Source: Flammeovirgaceae bacterium UBA7330 (GTDB taxonomy: Bacteria; Bacteroidota; Bacteroidia; Cytophagales; Cyclobacteriaceae). Taken from it: a DNA stretch of 64,000 bases. The notes under the pieces were generated by a model. It did not search any database. It was not told the origin of the DNA and saw nothing but the letters and a program-made list of their open reading frames with translations. Location of the stretch: NCBI GenBank assembly GCA_002471275.1, contig DKPQ01000002.1, positions 155,927-219,926 of the forward strand. Reading direction: 5' to 3'. Within the stretch, counting starts at the first letter, position 1, and each line of letters begins with the position of its first letter. Below, piece by piece: positions 7,195-16,050 of the stretch. A program made the translations under genes and the position numbers.

Positions 7195-9489
7195 ATGCGA
7201 TTCACCCCAGTAAAATACCTACATGTCAAACTCCCCAATAAGTTAATTGGTTCCTGCATTATCCTGATGATATTTATTAGTTGTCAGCAAACTGCGGATG
7301 ATAAGAGCGCAATATGGGAAGTAGCAGGTGCTACCAGGGCCAACACAAAATATTCTTCTGCCGTACAGATCAACCGGGAGAATGTTCATCAATTGACGTT
7401 AGCCTGGGAGTATAAAGCCGGCGAGCAAGGCTATTCTATCCAGTGCAATCCCATTGTCATAGATACGGTGTTATATGGTACCTCGCCAAGAGTACAGGCT
7501 TTTGCTATTGACGCCCGGACAGGGGAGGAGATCTGGTGGTTTGATCCAAACAAATACGAAGAGGGAAATGACAGGCTCTCGCGGTCTACGGGCGCAAATC
7601 GGGGCGTGACCTATTGGTCGGATGGTGAAAAGCATACAATATTTTTTGGCAGAGGTCCATTTATGTATGCCCTGGATGCGAAAACTGGTCAGCCGAGACT
7701 TGATTTTGGCGAGAAGGGAAGGATAGACCTGCTGCAGAATCTGGATCGTGATATTGATCGTGCGTTTGTGAATGCATCTTCTCCAGCCATTACTTACAAG
7801 GACTTATTGATTGTAGGGGCTCAGCTGGGAGAAGGAACGGGGGTGATTGCCCCTGGTCATGTAAGAGCCTTTGATGTACATACAGGTGAAAGAAAGTGGA
7901 TCTTTCATACCATTCCTCATCCCGGGGAGTATGGTTATGAAACATGGCCTGAAGATGCCTGGCAAACATTTGGTGGCTCCAATCCATGGGGTGGATTCTC
8001 GATGGATGAAGAGCGTGGGATCCTGTATTTTGGTACGGGTTCAGCATCCAATGACCATTTTGGCATAGAACGCACTGGCGACAACCTGTTTAGTAATTGC
8101 GTGATGGCACTCAATGCGGAGACCGGAGAAAGAATTTGGCACTATCAGGTTGTTCATCATGACCTGTGGGATTATGATGTACCTACTCCACCCAGCCTGA
8201 TCACGGTAAACCATGATGGTCAAATGATTGATGCTGTGGCGCAGGTGACCAAGGTAGGGATGGTCTTTGTTTTTGACCGGGTGACCGGAGAACCACTTTT
8301 TCCCATTGAGGAAAAGCCGGTAAAACAGTCAGTAGTCCCGGGTGAGGTATCTTCCCCGACCCAGCCTTTTCCCATGCTGCCACCTCCTTATGCCAGGCAT
8401 GGCTTTAAGGAAACGGACATTACTGGCCGCACAGAAGAAGCACATGCATTTGTAAGGGAACATGTATGGGAAAAATATGGTGCCTCCGATATCTATGATC
8501 CGCCTTCATTTGTGGGAGGTGTAGTCTTCCCACAGTTTAATGGAGGGACTGACTGGGGTGGAGCAGCGGTAGATGTGGAATCCGGAGTACTTTATGTGAA
8601 TGCCAGTGATGAGCCCGAACTGATCCAGGTATTGGAAAACGATGATCCCAGGGGATATCCATTCAAGGTGACCGGACATCAGCCGGTGAAGGACAATGAA
8701 GGCTATCCAATCAGTACACCTCCCTGGGGCACGCTCAATGCCATCGATTTGAATGTGGGTGAGATACTTTGGAAGGTGCCGTTAGGTCATCATCCCGGAT
8801 TGGAGCATGAGCCGCCAACGGGGTCATTCAACATGGGCGGACCCATCGTGACAGCAGGTGGCCTGGTATTTATCGGTGCAGCGATGGATGAGATGTTCAG
8901 GGCTTATGACAAAGAAACCGGCGCATTGTTGTGGGAAACCAAGCTGCCGGCTGGTGGATATGCAACACCTTCTACCTACATGGTTGATGGCAAACAATAT
9001 GTGGTCATTGCTGCGGGAGGAGGCGGGAAGCCCGGTACCAGGCCTGGAAATTCTTTTTTGGCTTATGCCCTGCCGGATAAAACCTCGGAAGGAGCTAGTC
9101 GAAGTGAGGTTTCCAGGGAGACGTTATCGGAAGCTGCCCGGCTATATATGACACGATGTGCTCCCTGTCACCAGTTCAATGGGCAGGGGACGGGAGATAT
9201 ATTCCCTCCATTGAGCGGAACGGACTGGGTGACTGGTGACAAGTCCAGGTTGATCAGGATTGTATTAGGTGGCCTGGGAGGTGAAATAGTGGTAAACGGT
9301 AAGAAGTTCGATGGTGAGATGCCTCCATGGAAGGAGTTTCTTAGTGACGATCAGGTGGCAACTATTTTAACATATATCCGGACGTCCTGGGGTAACAACG
9401 CATCCGCGGTAACACCTGATGAGGTAAAAACAGTAAGAATGAAAACGCAGGACAGGCAACAGCTATGGACGGCTGGGGAATTGAAATAG
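7195..9489 (+). CDS. PQQ-dependent dehydrogenase with fused C-terminal cytochrome c, lipoprotein
   Basis: The 764-residue protein is a quinoprotein dehydrogenase of the membrane glucose/alcohol dehydrogenase type. The first 660 residues form an eight-bladed beta-propeller with repeated W motifs such as ALNAETGERIWHYQVVHHDL and AYDKETGALLWETKLPAGG, which hold PQQ and calcium. A c-type haem motif CAPCH lies at about residue 655, and the Met of EMPPW is a candidate sixth ligand. Such enzymes oxidise sugars or alcohols in the periplasm and pass electrons through the haem to the respiratory chain. The N-terminus ends in LIMIFIS before a cysteine, so the protein is probably a lipoprotein. No PQQ synthesis genes are nearby. 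Sugar versus alcohol cannot be decided. Confidence 0.88.
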   Translation: MRFTPVKYLHVKLPNKLIGSCIILMIFISCQQTADDKSAIWEVAGATRANTKYSSAVQINRENVHQLTLAWEYKAGEQGYSIQCNPIVIDTVLYGTSPRVQAFAIDARTGEEIWWFDPNKYEEGNDRLSRSTGANRGVTYWSDGEKHTIFFGRGPFMYALDAKTGQPRLDFGEKGRIDLLQNLDRDIDRAFVNASSPAITYKDLLIVGAQLGEGTGVIAPGHVRAFDVHTGERKWIFHTIPHPGEYGYETWPEDAWQTFGGSNPWGGFSMDEERGILYFGTGSASNDHFGIERTGDNLFSNCVMALNAETGERIWHYQVVHHDLWDYDVPTPPSLITVNHDGQMIDAVAQVTKVGMVFVFDRVTGEPLFPIEEKPVKQSVVPGEVSSPTQPFPMLPPPYARHGFKETDITGRTEEAHAFVREHVWEKYGASDIYDPPSFVGGVVFPQFNGGTDWGGAAVDVESGVLYVNASDEPELIQVLENDDPRGYPFKVTGHQPVKDNEGYPISTPPWGTLNAIDLNVGEILWKVPLGHHPGLEHEPPTGSFNMGGPIVTAGGLVFIGAAMDEMFRAYDKETGALLWETKLPAGGYATPSTYMVDGKQYVVIAAGGGGKPGTRPGNSFLAYALPDKTSEGASRSEVSRETLSEAARLYMTRCAPCHQFNGQGTGDIFPPLSGTDWVTGDKSRLIRIVLGGLGGEIVVNGKKFDGEMPPWKEFLSDDQVATILTYIRTSWGNNASAVTPDEVKTVRMKTQDRQQLWTAGELK

Positions 9490-9491
9490 AA

Positions 9492-9788
9492 TTATCGATC
9501 CAATCGCTTTTCCTCAAAGGTCACATCACCTGATTTGCGGTAGTGCATCTTGATATAAACCAGTACTTCTTCAGCACCCGCCTCCATCACAGCCTGTTGC
9601 GCTTTTAGGGCGATCTCATTCAATTGATCAAAAGGTCCTTCCATCACCGTTTCCATGGGAGTGATCATGTGTTTTACCCCGGAGGATTGTATCACCTCAA
9701 TGGCTTTGTCTACCAGGTGATAAGTATTCGCACCTTCTTTTCTGGGTACGATCTGTAAGGCCAGACAGATGGATTGATTTCCAAGCAT
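9492..9788 (-). CDS. Thiamine-binding / MTH1187-YkoF-like family protein
   Basis: This small protein (98 residues) matches the DUF77/MTH1187 family: a ferredoxin-like fold with the conserved stretch VIQSSGVKHMITPMETVMEG and the C-terminal strand VLVYIKMHYRKSGDVTFEEK. Family members form tetramers, and some bind thiamine or related pyrimidines; the physiological role is unclear. It follows pth closely (6 bp from the pth stop) on the same strand and so may be at the end of the rplY-pth region, although a terminator-like hairpin separates rplY from pth. Its 3' end almost touches the convergent PQQ dehydrogenase gene (2 bp). Confidence 0.75.
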   Translation of the reverse strand: MLGNQSICLALQIVPRKEGANTYHLVDKAIEVIQSSGVKHMITPMETVMEGPFDQLNEIALKAQQAVMEAGAEEVLVYIKMHYRKSGDVTFEEKRLDR

Positions 9789-9794
9789 TTTTTA

Positions 9795-10352
9795 TCAGTT
9801 AAATTGGTTCATTGTTCGTTCGATTCCAATCGTGCAGAAAGCATAGATCATATCAATGCAGCGATCTATTTCAATGGTGAGCGTCTCAAACTCTTTGTTA
9901 GAGAATGGGCTGAGTACATAGTCTACCTGTCTTCCTTTGGGGTAGTCGTCACCAATACCAAACTTGAGACGAGGATAGTCCTGTCCACCAATCATATCCT
10001 CGATGTTTTTCAACCCATTATGGCCTGCGCTACTGCCCCTGGGTTTTAATCTGAGTTTTCCAAAAGGGAGTGCAATATCGTCAGTTATTACCAGCAGGTT
10101 CTGTTTTGGAATTTTCAGTTCTTTCATCCAATAGTTCACTGCTTTTCCACTCAGGTTCATGTAGGTAGTTGGCTTGATGAGTGTAAGGCTTCTGCCTTTG
10201 TATTTCACCTCACTTACAAATGCATGTCTTCCCTGTGTAAAGCTTGTCTTTTGGAGGTCGGCAAGCCTGTCGAGTACAAGGAAGCCAATGTTGTGTCTGG
10301 TTACCTCGTATTCAGGTCCAATATTTCCAAGTCCTGCAATCAGGTATTTCAT
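9795..10352 (-). CDS. pth: Peptidyl-tRNA hydrolase
   Basis: Pth frees tRNA from peptidyl-tRNA that has dropped off ribosomes. All signature regions are present in 185 residues: MKYLIAGLGNIGPEYEVTRH with the catalytic His and preceding Asn-His (RHNIGF, about residue 20), PTTYMNLSGKAV (about 62-73), the DDIALPFGKLRLKPRGSSAG segment and GHNGLKNI. It lies in the conserved chromosomal order prs-rplY-pth, read in one direction. A hairpin followed by a T-run between rplY and pth suggests that pth may also have its own promoter. Confidence 0.97.
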   Translation of the reverse strand: MKYLIAGLGNIGPEYEVTRHNIGFLVLDRLADLQKTSFTQGRHAFVSEVKYKGRSLTLIKPTTYMNLSGKAVNYWMKELKIPKQNLLVITDDIALPFGKLRLKPRGSSAGHNGLKNIEDMIGGQDYPRLKFGIGDDYPKGRQVDYVLSPFSNKEFETLTIEIDRCIDMIYAFCTIGIERTMNQFN

Positions 10353-10404
10353 GAGTTAATAATCGTCTTAGCGGTCAGAGATCGCTCAGTGACATTTAAT
10401 ATTA

Positions 10405-10440
10405 AGCAAAAAAAATCCCGCCAAAGTTGGGCAGGATTTT
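10405..10440 (-). terminator. Rho-independent terminator after rplY
   Basis: Read on the minus strand, an 11-bp stem (arms 10430-10440 and 10412-10422, with one G-U pair) closes a 7-nt loop and is followed by a run of eight T at 10408-10415. It sits 23 bp past the rplY stop codon and about 55 bp before the pth start. Confidence 0.75.
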
Positions 10441-10462
10441 GAAAATATTTGATGTTAAGATT

Positions 10463-11104
10463 TTATGATTCAGCTTCAGTTGCTTCTGCGCCTTCAGCTG
10501 CTTCTACTCCTTCTGCCTCTTCACCTTCTTCCTCAGCTCCCTCTACACCTTTAAGCGCTCTAGGTACTTCCACGGTTGCAACAGTGATGATTGGACTGTT
10601 CAGGATTTCAAAATTATCCGGAGTAATGGCCGATACTTTTACAGACTTACCAAGTCCCAGTTTGGAAACATCCACATCGATGTGTTCGGGCATGTTGTCA
10701 GGCAATGCCTTTACGCTCAGTTTTCTAAGCTTATGCACAAACTTACCACCTTGCTGAACACCTGGCGCCTGACCTCTACCAACCAAATGGATAGGAATAT
10801 CCATTTTGATGATCTTGCTAGGAAACAATTGTAGGAAATCAGCATGTAAAATAGCTTCACTTACTGGATGGAATTGAGCTTCCTGGATGATAGCCCTTGT
10901 CTTTTCACCTTCTATATTAAGCTCCACAAAGTGTGCTTCAGCGGTGTAAATAACTTCCCGGAAAAGGATATTTGGTGCATAAAAATGCACTTGCTCTTTT
11001 CCGCCATAAAGTACGCAGGGGACATAGCCTTCAGCTCTCAGTCGCTTGGATTCGGCTTTGCCAAGATTTGCTCTTTTATACCCTATAATCTCAACAGTTT
11101 TCAT
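10463..11104 (-). CDS. rplY: 50S ribosomal protein L25/general stress protein Ctc
   Basis: The 213-residue protein is the long, two-domain form of bL25 (Ctc/TL5) that binds 5S rRNA. The N-terminal RNA-binding domain opens MKTVEIIGYKRANLGKAESK with the conserved R-A-E-G-Y-V-P-C-V-L-Y segment. The C-terminal beta domain covers about residues 95-185 (LVGRGQAPGVQQGGKFVHKL). It ends with an acidic, low-complexity tail rich in E, G and A of about 28 residues, common in Bacteroidota L25. It lies 10 bp after prs on the same strand, so the two are almost certainly co-transcribed. The genetic order prs-rplY-pth is widespread. Confidence 0.96.
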   Translation of the reverse strand: MKTVEIIGYKRANLGKAESKRLRAEGYVPCVLYGGKEQVHFYAPNILFREVIYTAEAHFVELNIEGEKTRAIIQEAQFHPVSEAILHADFLQLFPSKIIKMDIPIHLVGRGQAPGVQQGGKFVHKLRKLSVKALPDNMPEHIDVDVSKLGLGKSVKVSAITPDNFEILNSPIITVATVEVPRALKGVEGAEEEGEEAEGVEAAEGAEATEAES

Positions 11105-11113
11105 AAGAAATGA

Positions 11114-12049
11114 TTAATTGTAATTGATAAATAATGAACTAATAGATTCATTGTCGTGTATCTTCCTGATTGCTTTGGCAAAAAGGTCCGCTACCGTCAA
11201 TACTTTAATTTTGTTACTTTTTTCCTTCAGAGGAATGGTGTCTGTCACGACCAGTTCGGTCAGTGCAGATCCTTCGATATTTTCTACAGCTTTGCCGGAT
11301 AACACAGGGTGCGTACACACTGCGCGCACTGAGGAAGCCCCTTTCTCCATGATGATGTTAGCTGCTTTGGAGATAGTACCTGCAGTATCTACCAGGTCGT
11401 CTACAAGAATGACATCCTTGCCTTCCACGTCTCCAATTACCTGCATGGTAGCAATTTCGTTGGCACGTTTGCGGTGTTTGTCACACACTACCATGTCTGC
11501 TTCAAAGAACTTGGCGAAACTCCTTGTTCTGGCTGTTCCTCCCACGTCAGGGGAAGCAAAAATTAGATTTTCCAGCTTTAGACTCCTGATGTAAGGCACA
11601 AAGAAGGCCGTTCCATCCAGGTTGTCAACAGGGATGTCAAAGAAACCCTGGATCTGACCGGCATGAAGGTCACAGGTCAATAATCGGCTTGCCCCGGCTG
11701 CTGAAAGAATGTTTGCCATGAGCTTGGCAGCTATGGAAACCCTTGGTCGGTCTTTTCTGTCCTGTCTGGCATATCCAAAATAAGGCACTACTACTGTGAT
11801 GTGCTTGGCACTGGCCCTTTTGGCCGCATCAATCATGAGCAAAAGCTCCATGATGTTTTCGGTAGGAGGGTTCGTAGACTGGATCAGGTAAACATGTTCG
11901 CCACGGACGGATTCATTGAAGCTGAAATTTAATTCGCCGTCACTGAATTTTTGGGAAGTGCATTTTCCCAATGGCTTACCATAAAATTGTGCTATTTTCT
12001 CGGAAAGTTCTAAAGTACCTTTTCCGCTAAATATTTTAACCAATGACAT
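11114..12049 (-). CDS. prs: Ribose-phosphate pyrophosphokinase (PRPP synthetase)
   Basis: Prs makes PRPP from ribose 5-phosphate and ATP for nucleotide, His and Trp synthesis. Diagnostic stretches are the flexible catalytic loop region PYFGYARQDRKDRPRVSIAA, the ribose-phosphate loop DDLVDTAGTI (with the preceding VILV) and the metal-binding DLHAGQIQGFFDIPVDNL. I chose the ATG at 12049 (MSLVKIFSGKGTLELSEKIA), which gives the normal length of about 311 residues; the longer frame upstream to 12100 has no family resemblance. It lies downstream of purL and tRNA-Gln on the same strand, a sensible partnership since PurL uses a PRPP-derived substrate. Confidence 0.97.
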   Translation of the reverse strand: MSLVKIFSGKGTLELSEKIAQFYGKPLGKCTSQKFSDGELNFSFNESVRGEHVYLIQSTNPPTENIMELLLMIDAAKRASAKHITVVVPYFGYARQDRKDRPRVSIAAKLMANILSAAGASRLLTCDLHAGQIQGFFDIPVDNLDGTAFFVPYIRSLKLENLIFASPDVGGTARTRSFAKFFEADMVVCDKHRKRANEIATMQVIGDVEGKDVILVDDLVDTAGTISKAANIIMEKGASSVRAVCTHPVLSGKAVENIEGSALTELVVTDTIPLKEKSNKIKVLTVADLFAKAIRKIHDNESISSLFINYN

Positions 12050-12069
12050 GCTAGAGTGCTTCAAAATAA

Positions 12070-12112
12070 ATAATCCGCCAGGATTGCCAATTAGCAACAT
12101 CAGCGGATTTTA
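12070..12112 (-). terminator. Possible terminator hairpin between tRNA-Gln and prs
   Basis: AATCCGC (12072-12078) and GCGGATT (12103-12109) form a 7-bp stem around a 24-nt loop, followed on the minus strand by a T-rich stretch (ATTTATTTT). It lies just past the 3' end of tRNA-Gln and just before prs. The loop is long, so this is a weak call; it may end the tRNA transcript or be a processing structure. Confidence 0.35.
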
Positions 12113-12115
12113 ATG

Positions 12116-12188
12116 TTGGCCTACTAGGGCTCGAACCTAGACTCTTCTGGACCAAAACCAGACGTGTTGCCAGTTACACCATAGGCCA
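12116..12188 (-). tRNA. tRNA-Gln (anticodon TTG)
   Basis: On the minus strand a full cloverleaf is present: acceptor TGGCCTA/TAGGCCA, D arm with GGTGTAACTGGCAACAC, anticodon arm GTCTG-GTTTTGG-TCCAGA with TTG at the anticodon position, T arm CTAGG-TTCGAGC-CCTAG, and discriminator base A. The length is 73 nt. CCA is not encoded and must be added. U1-A72 as the first acceptor pair is typical of bacterial tRNA-Gln. It sits between purL and prs, read in the same direction. Confidence 0.95.
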
Positions 12189-12323
12189 ATAAGATGAATT
12201 TCTTTGGAAGCTAATTCTAAAGCTGTTTCCAACTCCTGACCCATGAGATGATTATCTGAATGAGTAAAATTGGACTGCAAAAGTAGCAGGAATTGGTTAA
12301 AATAAAAACATAATTCTCTTTGA

Positions 12324-15300
12324 TCACCTTCTTTTTTCAATCCACTTCCTGGCGTTGACAAAAGGTTCTATCCATGGAGTGATCTCAACACCCCGAATTG
12401 ACCTGTTATGTGGCCAGTTCCAGGGGAATAAAGAACGTTCCAGGTGAGGCATCATCGCCACATGCCGACCATCTTTTGACACTACCGCAGCAGTGGCAAA
12501 ATCACTGTCATTCGGGTTGCCCGGAAATTCCTGGTATTTATACTTCATGGGAATAGTATACTGATCTTCCGAACCTGGTAAAACAAATTTCCCTTCTCCA
12601 TGCGCCACCCAGATACCTAACGAGGTGTTGGACAGAGAGCCAAACATCACACTGTCGTTGGGTTGAATATCCACATTTACGAATATGGACTCGAATTTAC
12701 CAGATCCATTGTGATGCATAGTCGGATGATTTTCCATCTCAGGATAAATGAGACCTAATTCCATCATGGCCTGACAGCCATTGCACACGCCCAGACTCAA
12801 GGTATCCTCCCTTTTATAAAAAGCATCCAGTGAGGATTTTGCCTTCTCATTAAATAGGAATGAACCTGCCCAACCTTTGGCAGACCCAAGTACATCCGAA
12901 TTGGAAAATCCGCCCACAAACACGATCATATCCAGGTCGCTGAGATCTTCACGGCCCGAAATCAGGTCTGTCATATGCACATCTTTCACATCAAATCCAG
13001 CCAGGTAAAGTGCGTAAGCCATCTCTCGGTCACCATTGACTCCCTGCTCACGGATAATCGCCGCTTTAATTCCGGAATTGGATTTTCTGTCAGGATCTAT
13101 TCCATAGGCACGGAAAGTCCCATCATATTGCTGATCAAAAGAATAAGTGAGTGGCTGTTGCTTATAATTGGCAGCTCTCAGGTCAGCATGTACAGGTTCT
13201 CCCTGCGCTCGATCGAGTAAATGGGAGGTCTTGAACCACAAGTCGCGATAGTCATCGATAGATAATCGAAGCAACAACTCATCGCCTTCAATGATCAATT
13301 CTCTGCTTTCGATAATTTCTCCGATAGAGGTACAGGACACATCGAACTTTCTGAAAGTCTCCATGACCTGATCCAGAGATTCAACTTGCAGTACTACAGC
13401 CGGAAGTTCGGAGAACAGCACCTTTACCGGGTCTTTTTCTTTGAATTTTGACAGATTTACTTTGACTCCACCTTTTTGGTTAGGAAAATTCATCTCAAGA
13501 AGCGTAGTGATCAATCCACCATCTGAGACATCGTGTCCGGCCAGTATCAGGTCGTATTGTATGAGCTCCTGAATCGCATTGAAAGCATTTTTTAATGTTT
13601 CAGCTTTTACATCCGGGGCTTCATCGCCAATGGCTGAATTGACTTGTGCAAAGCTGCTACCTCCCAACGCAAAAGAACTTCCGGAGAAATCAACATACAG
13701 TAAATGACTTGCTGGCTTGTCAGTAACCAGGTCAGGAGTGACGGCCTTTTGCAGACCTGTCACTTCACCTACCGAACTGATAATCACTGTTCCGGGCGAC
13801 TGAACCTTTTTGCCGTCAGGATACTTTTGGGTCATCGAGAGGGAATCTTTTCCTGTGGGAATATTGATGCCCAGGTCGATCACAAAATCACTCAATTCTT
13901 TGACTGCTTTATACAGCCGATAGTTTTCACCTTCATTCTTTGCTGGCCACATCCAGTTGGCACTTAGTGAAACACCCTTTAGACCATGGGTGAGGGGAAC
14001 AAAAGCTAAATTGGTCAGCGCTTCTGCCACACTTAACCTGGATCCAGCACCCGAATCGATCAGCGCCGGCACAGCTGAATGCCCGATTGAAGTGGCCACA
14101 CCCTTGTCGTTTTTGAAATCCAATGCCATCACTGCAGCATTGTTGAGCGGAACCTGGATTTCACCCACCGTCTGCTGGAGTGCTACTTTTCCAGTCACAG
14201 ACCTGTCCACTTTGTTGGTGAGCCAGTCTTTACAGGCCACACCTTCCAACTGAAGAATGTCTTCCAGGTACTTTTCAATTTCGTCTGCCTTATATTCAAA
14301 ACTCTTGAAACTCCTTTCTTTTGATTGGTCTTCCAGGATGGTAGTAGGGGAAGAGCCGAAAAGGTGTTCCATCTTCAGATCAAAGGCTTTGGTATCAAGA
14401 TTCTTTTTGAAGAACTGTAGCTGCTGATCGTTTGTAGCCTCACCAACTATGTAGAAAGGTGTTCTTTCTCTTTGAGAAACTCTTTTGAGATAATCCAGAT
14501 CCTGATCCTGCATCACCAGCCCCATTCTTTCCTGGGATTCGTTTCCAAGGATCTCTTTGTCAGACAAGGTGGGATCACCAACCGGAAGCTCATCCAGGTA
14601 GATTTTACCGCCGGTTTCTTCAACAAGCTCTGAAAAGCAGTTCAGGTGTCCACCCGCACCGTGATCATGTATCGAAACCACAGGATTGACGTGGGCCTCT
14701 GCCAGGGCTCTCACCGCATTGGCTACTCTTTTCTGCATCTCAGGGTTGGACCTCTGCACAGCATTTAGCTCCAGTGATTTTTTGAAATCGCCGGTATCCA
14801 CGGAAGAAACAGCGCCACCTCCCATACCAATGCGGTAGTTGTCGCCTCCCATCATCACGATCTTCTGACCAGGTTTTACCTCCTTCTTCAAGCTGTCCTT
14901 AAGTTTTCCATATCCAACACCACCGGCCAACATGATCACTTTGTCAAACCCAAGTGTTTCGTCGTTTTCCGAATGTTCGAAAGTGAAAAGGCTGCCACAG
15001 ATCAGCGGTTGACCGAATTTATTTCCAAAGTCACTTGCTCCATTGGATGCCTTGATCAGTATGTCTTTCGGGCTTTGGTAAAGCCATTTTCTTTCCGGTA
15101 CCCTTTCTTCGTATTTCTTGCCTTTGCTAAGTCTGGAATAGCTGGTCATATAGACAGCAGTACCCGCTAGAGGAAAGCTGCCTGTACCACCGGCCATACG
15201 GTCGCGGATCTCGCCGCCGGATCCTGTGGCTGCCCCATTGAAAGGTTCTACGGTGGTGGGGAAGTTATGTGTTTCTGCTTTCAGGCTGATGACAGATTCG

Positions 15301-16007
15301 AAACCGGAAATGGTAAAGAAATCCGGTTTGTCCTGTGTCCTGGGAGCAAACTGTTCCATTTCGGGCCCTTTGATAAAAGCCACGTTGTCCTTATATGCAG
15401 AAACAATAAAGTTGTGGTGTGCCTTGGAGGTTTTCTTGATCCACTGAAACAAGGAAAGCTCCTGCTCTTTACCATCAATGATAAATACACCGTTAAAAAT
15501 TTTGTGTCGGCAATGCTCGGAGTTGACCTGTGAAAAACCAAAAACTTCGGAATCAGTCAGGTTTCGGTTGATTTTTTCGGCAACACCTTTTAGGAAATCA
15601 ATTTCTTCTTTGGTCAGGGCAAGGCCTTCTTGTTCATTGTAAGCTTCAAGGTCCTCAATGTATTGGATAGGCGCTGGCTCTATATTTAATGTGAATAGAT
15701 CCTGATCCAGTGACTGGTACTTTTGCTGAAGCATCTCATCGAAGGGTTGTCCGGTGTTTTTGACAAATGATTCGATGCGAATGATCCCGGAAATGCCGGA
15801 ATTTTGGGTGATTTCTACCGCATTGGTGCTCCAGGGTGTGATCATCTCCTTCCGTGGACCAATGAATGACTCGGAGATGTTGTCTTTTGCTAACAGTTTA
15901 GCCCCTGAAAAAAGCCAGGTGAGTTTGTTTTTATCGTCCTGAGACAAGTCTGCTGAGGTATAAACTGCATAAACTTCAGAACTGGATTTTTCAAAGAAGT
16001 GGATCAT
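12324..16007 (-). CDS. purL: Phosphoribosylformylglycinamidine synthase, large single-chain form
   Basis: PurL converts FGAR, glutamine and ATP to FGAM in purine synthesis. At 1227 residues this is the large fused form found in Proteobacteria and many Bacteroidota, in contrast to the split PurS-PurL-PurQ system. Visible regions are a linker/N-terminal domain, the first AIR-synthase-like half with SLKAETHNFPTTVEPFNGAA and GSGGEIRDRMAGGTGS, the second half with HDVSDGGLITTLLEMNFP, and a C-terminal glutaminase with nucleophile Cys in LGVCNGCQAM (about residue 1072) and the His/Glu of MPHLERSLFPWNW. The start overlaps nothing, and the next gene upstream begins 44 bp away on the same strand. Confidence 0.97.
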   Translation of the reverse strand: MIHFFEKSSSEVYAVYTSADLSQDDKNKLTWLFSGAKLLAKDNISESFIGPRKEMITPWSTNAVEITQNSGISGIIRIESFVKNTGQPFDEMLQQKYQSLDQDLFTLNIEPAPIQYIEDLEAYNEQEGLALTKEEIDFLKGVAEKINRNLTDSEVFGFSQVNSEHCRHKIFNGVFIIDGKEQELSLFQWIKKTSKAHHNFIVSAYKDNVAFIKGPEMEQFAPRTQDKPDFFTISGFESVISLKAETHNFPTTVEPFNGAATGSGGEIRDRMAGGTGSFPLAGTAVYMTSYSRLSKGKKYEERVPERKWLYQSPKDILIKASNGASDFGNKFGQPLICGSLFTFEHSENDETLGFDKVIMLAGGVGYGKLKDSLKKEVKPGQKIVMMGGDNYRIGMGGGAVSSVDTGDFKKSLELNAVQRSNPEMQKRVANAVRALAEAHVNPVVSIHDHGAGGHLNCFSELVEETGGKIYLDELPVGDPTLSDKEILGNESQERMGLVMQDQDLDYLKRVSQRERTPFYIVGEATNDQQLQFFKKNLDTKAFDLKMEHLFGSSPTTILEDQSKERSFKSFEYKADEIEKYLEDILQLEGVACKDWLTNKVDRSVTGKVALQQTVGEIQVPLNNAAVMALDFKNDKGVATSIGHSAVPALIDSGAGSRLSVAEALTNLAFVPLTHGLKGVSLSANWMWPAKNEGENYRLYKAVKELSDFVIDLGINIPTGKDSLSMTQKYPDGKKVQSPGTVIISSVGEVTGLQKAVTPDLVTDKPASHLLYVDFSGSSFALGGSSFAQVNSAIGDEAPDVKAETLKNAFNAIQELIQYDLILAGHDVSDGGLITTLLEMNFPNQKGGVKVNLSKFKEKDPVKVLFSELPAVVLQVESLDQVMETFRKFDVSCTSIGEIIESRELIIEGDELLLRLSIDDYRDLWFKTSHLLDRAQGEPVHADLRAANYKQQPLTYSFDQQYDGTFRAYGIDPDRKSNSGIKAAIIREQGVNGDREMAYALYLAGFDVKDVHMTDLISGREDLSDLDMIVFVGGFSNSDVLGSAKGWAGSFLFNEKAKSSLDAFYKREDTLSLGVCNGCQAMMELGLIYPEMENHPTMHHNGSGKFESIFVNVDIQPNDSVMFGSLSNTSLGIWVAHGEGKFVLPGSEDQYTIPMKYKYQEFPGNPNDSDFATAAVVSKDGRHVAMMPHLERSLFPWNWPHNRSIRGVEITPWIEPFVNARKWIEKRR

Positions 16008-16050
16008 TCAAAAAAGGTGTGTAATTCAAGCGCAAAAATAGAATAATTGA

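Noticed and set aside
10463..10550. The acidic low-complexity tail of L25 as a frameshift or sequencing artefact
   Set aside because: Acidic tails are common in L25/Ctc proteins, and the frame stays open to a normal stop followed by a terminator.
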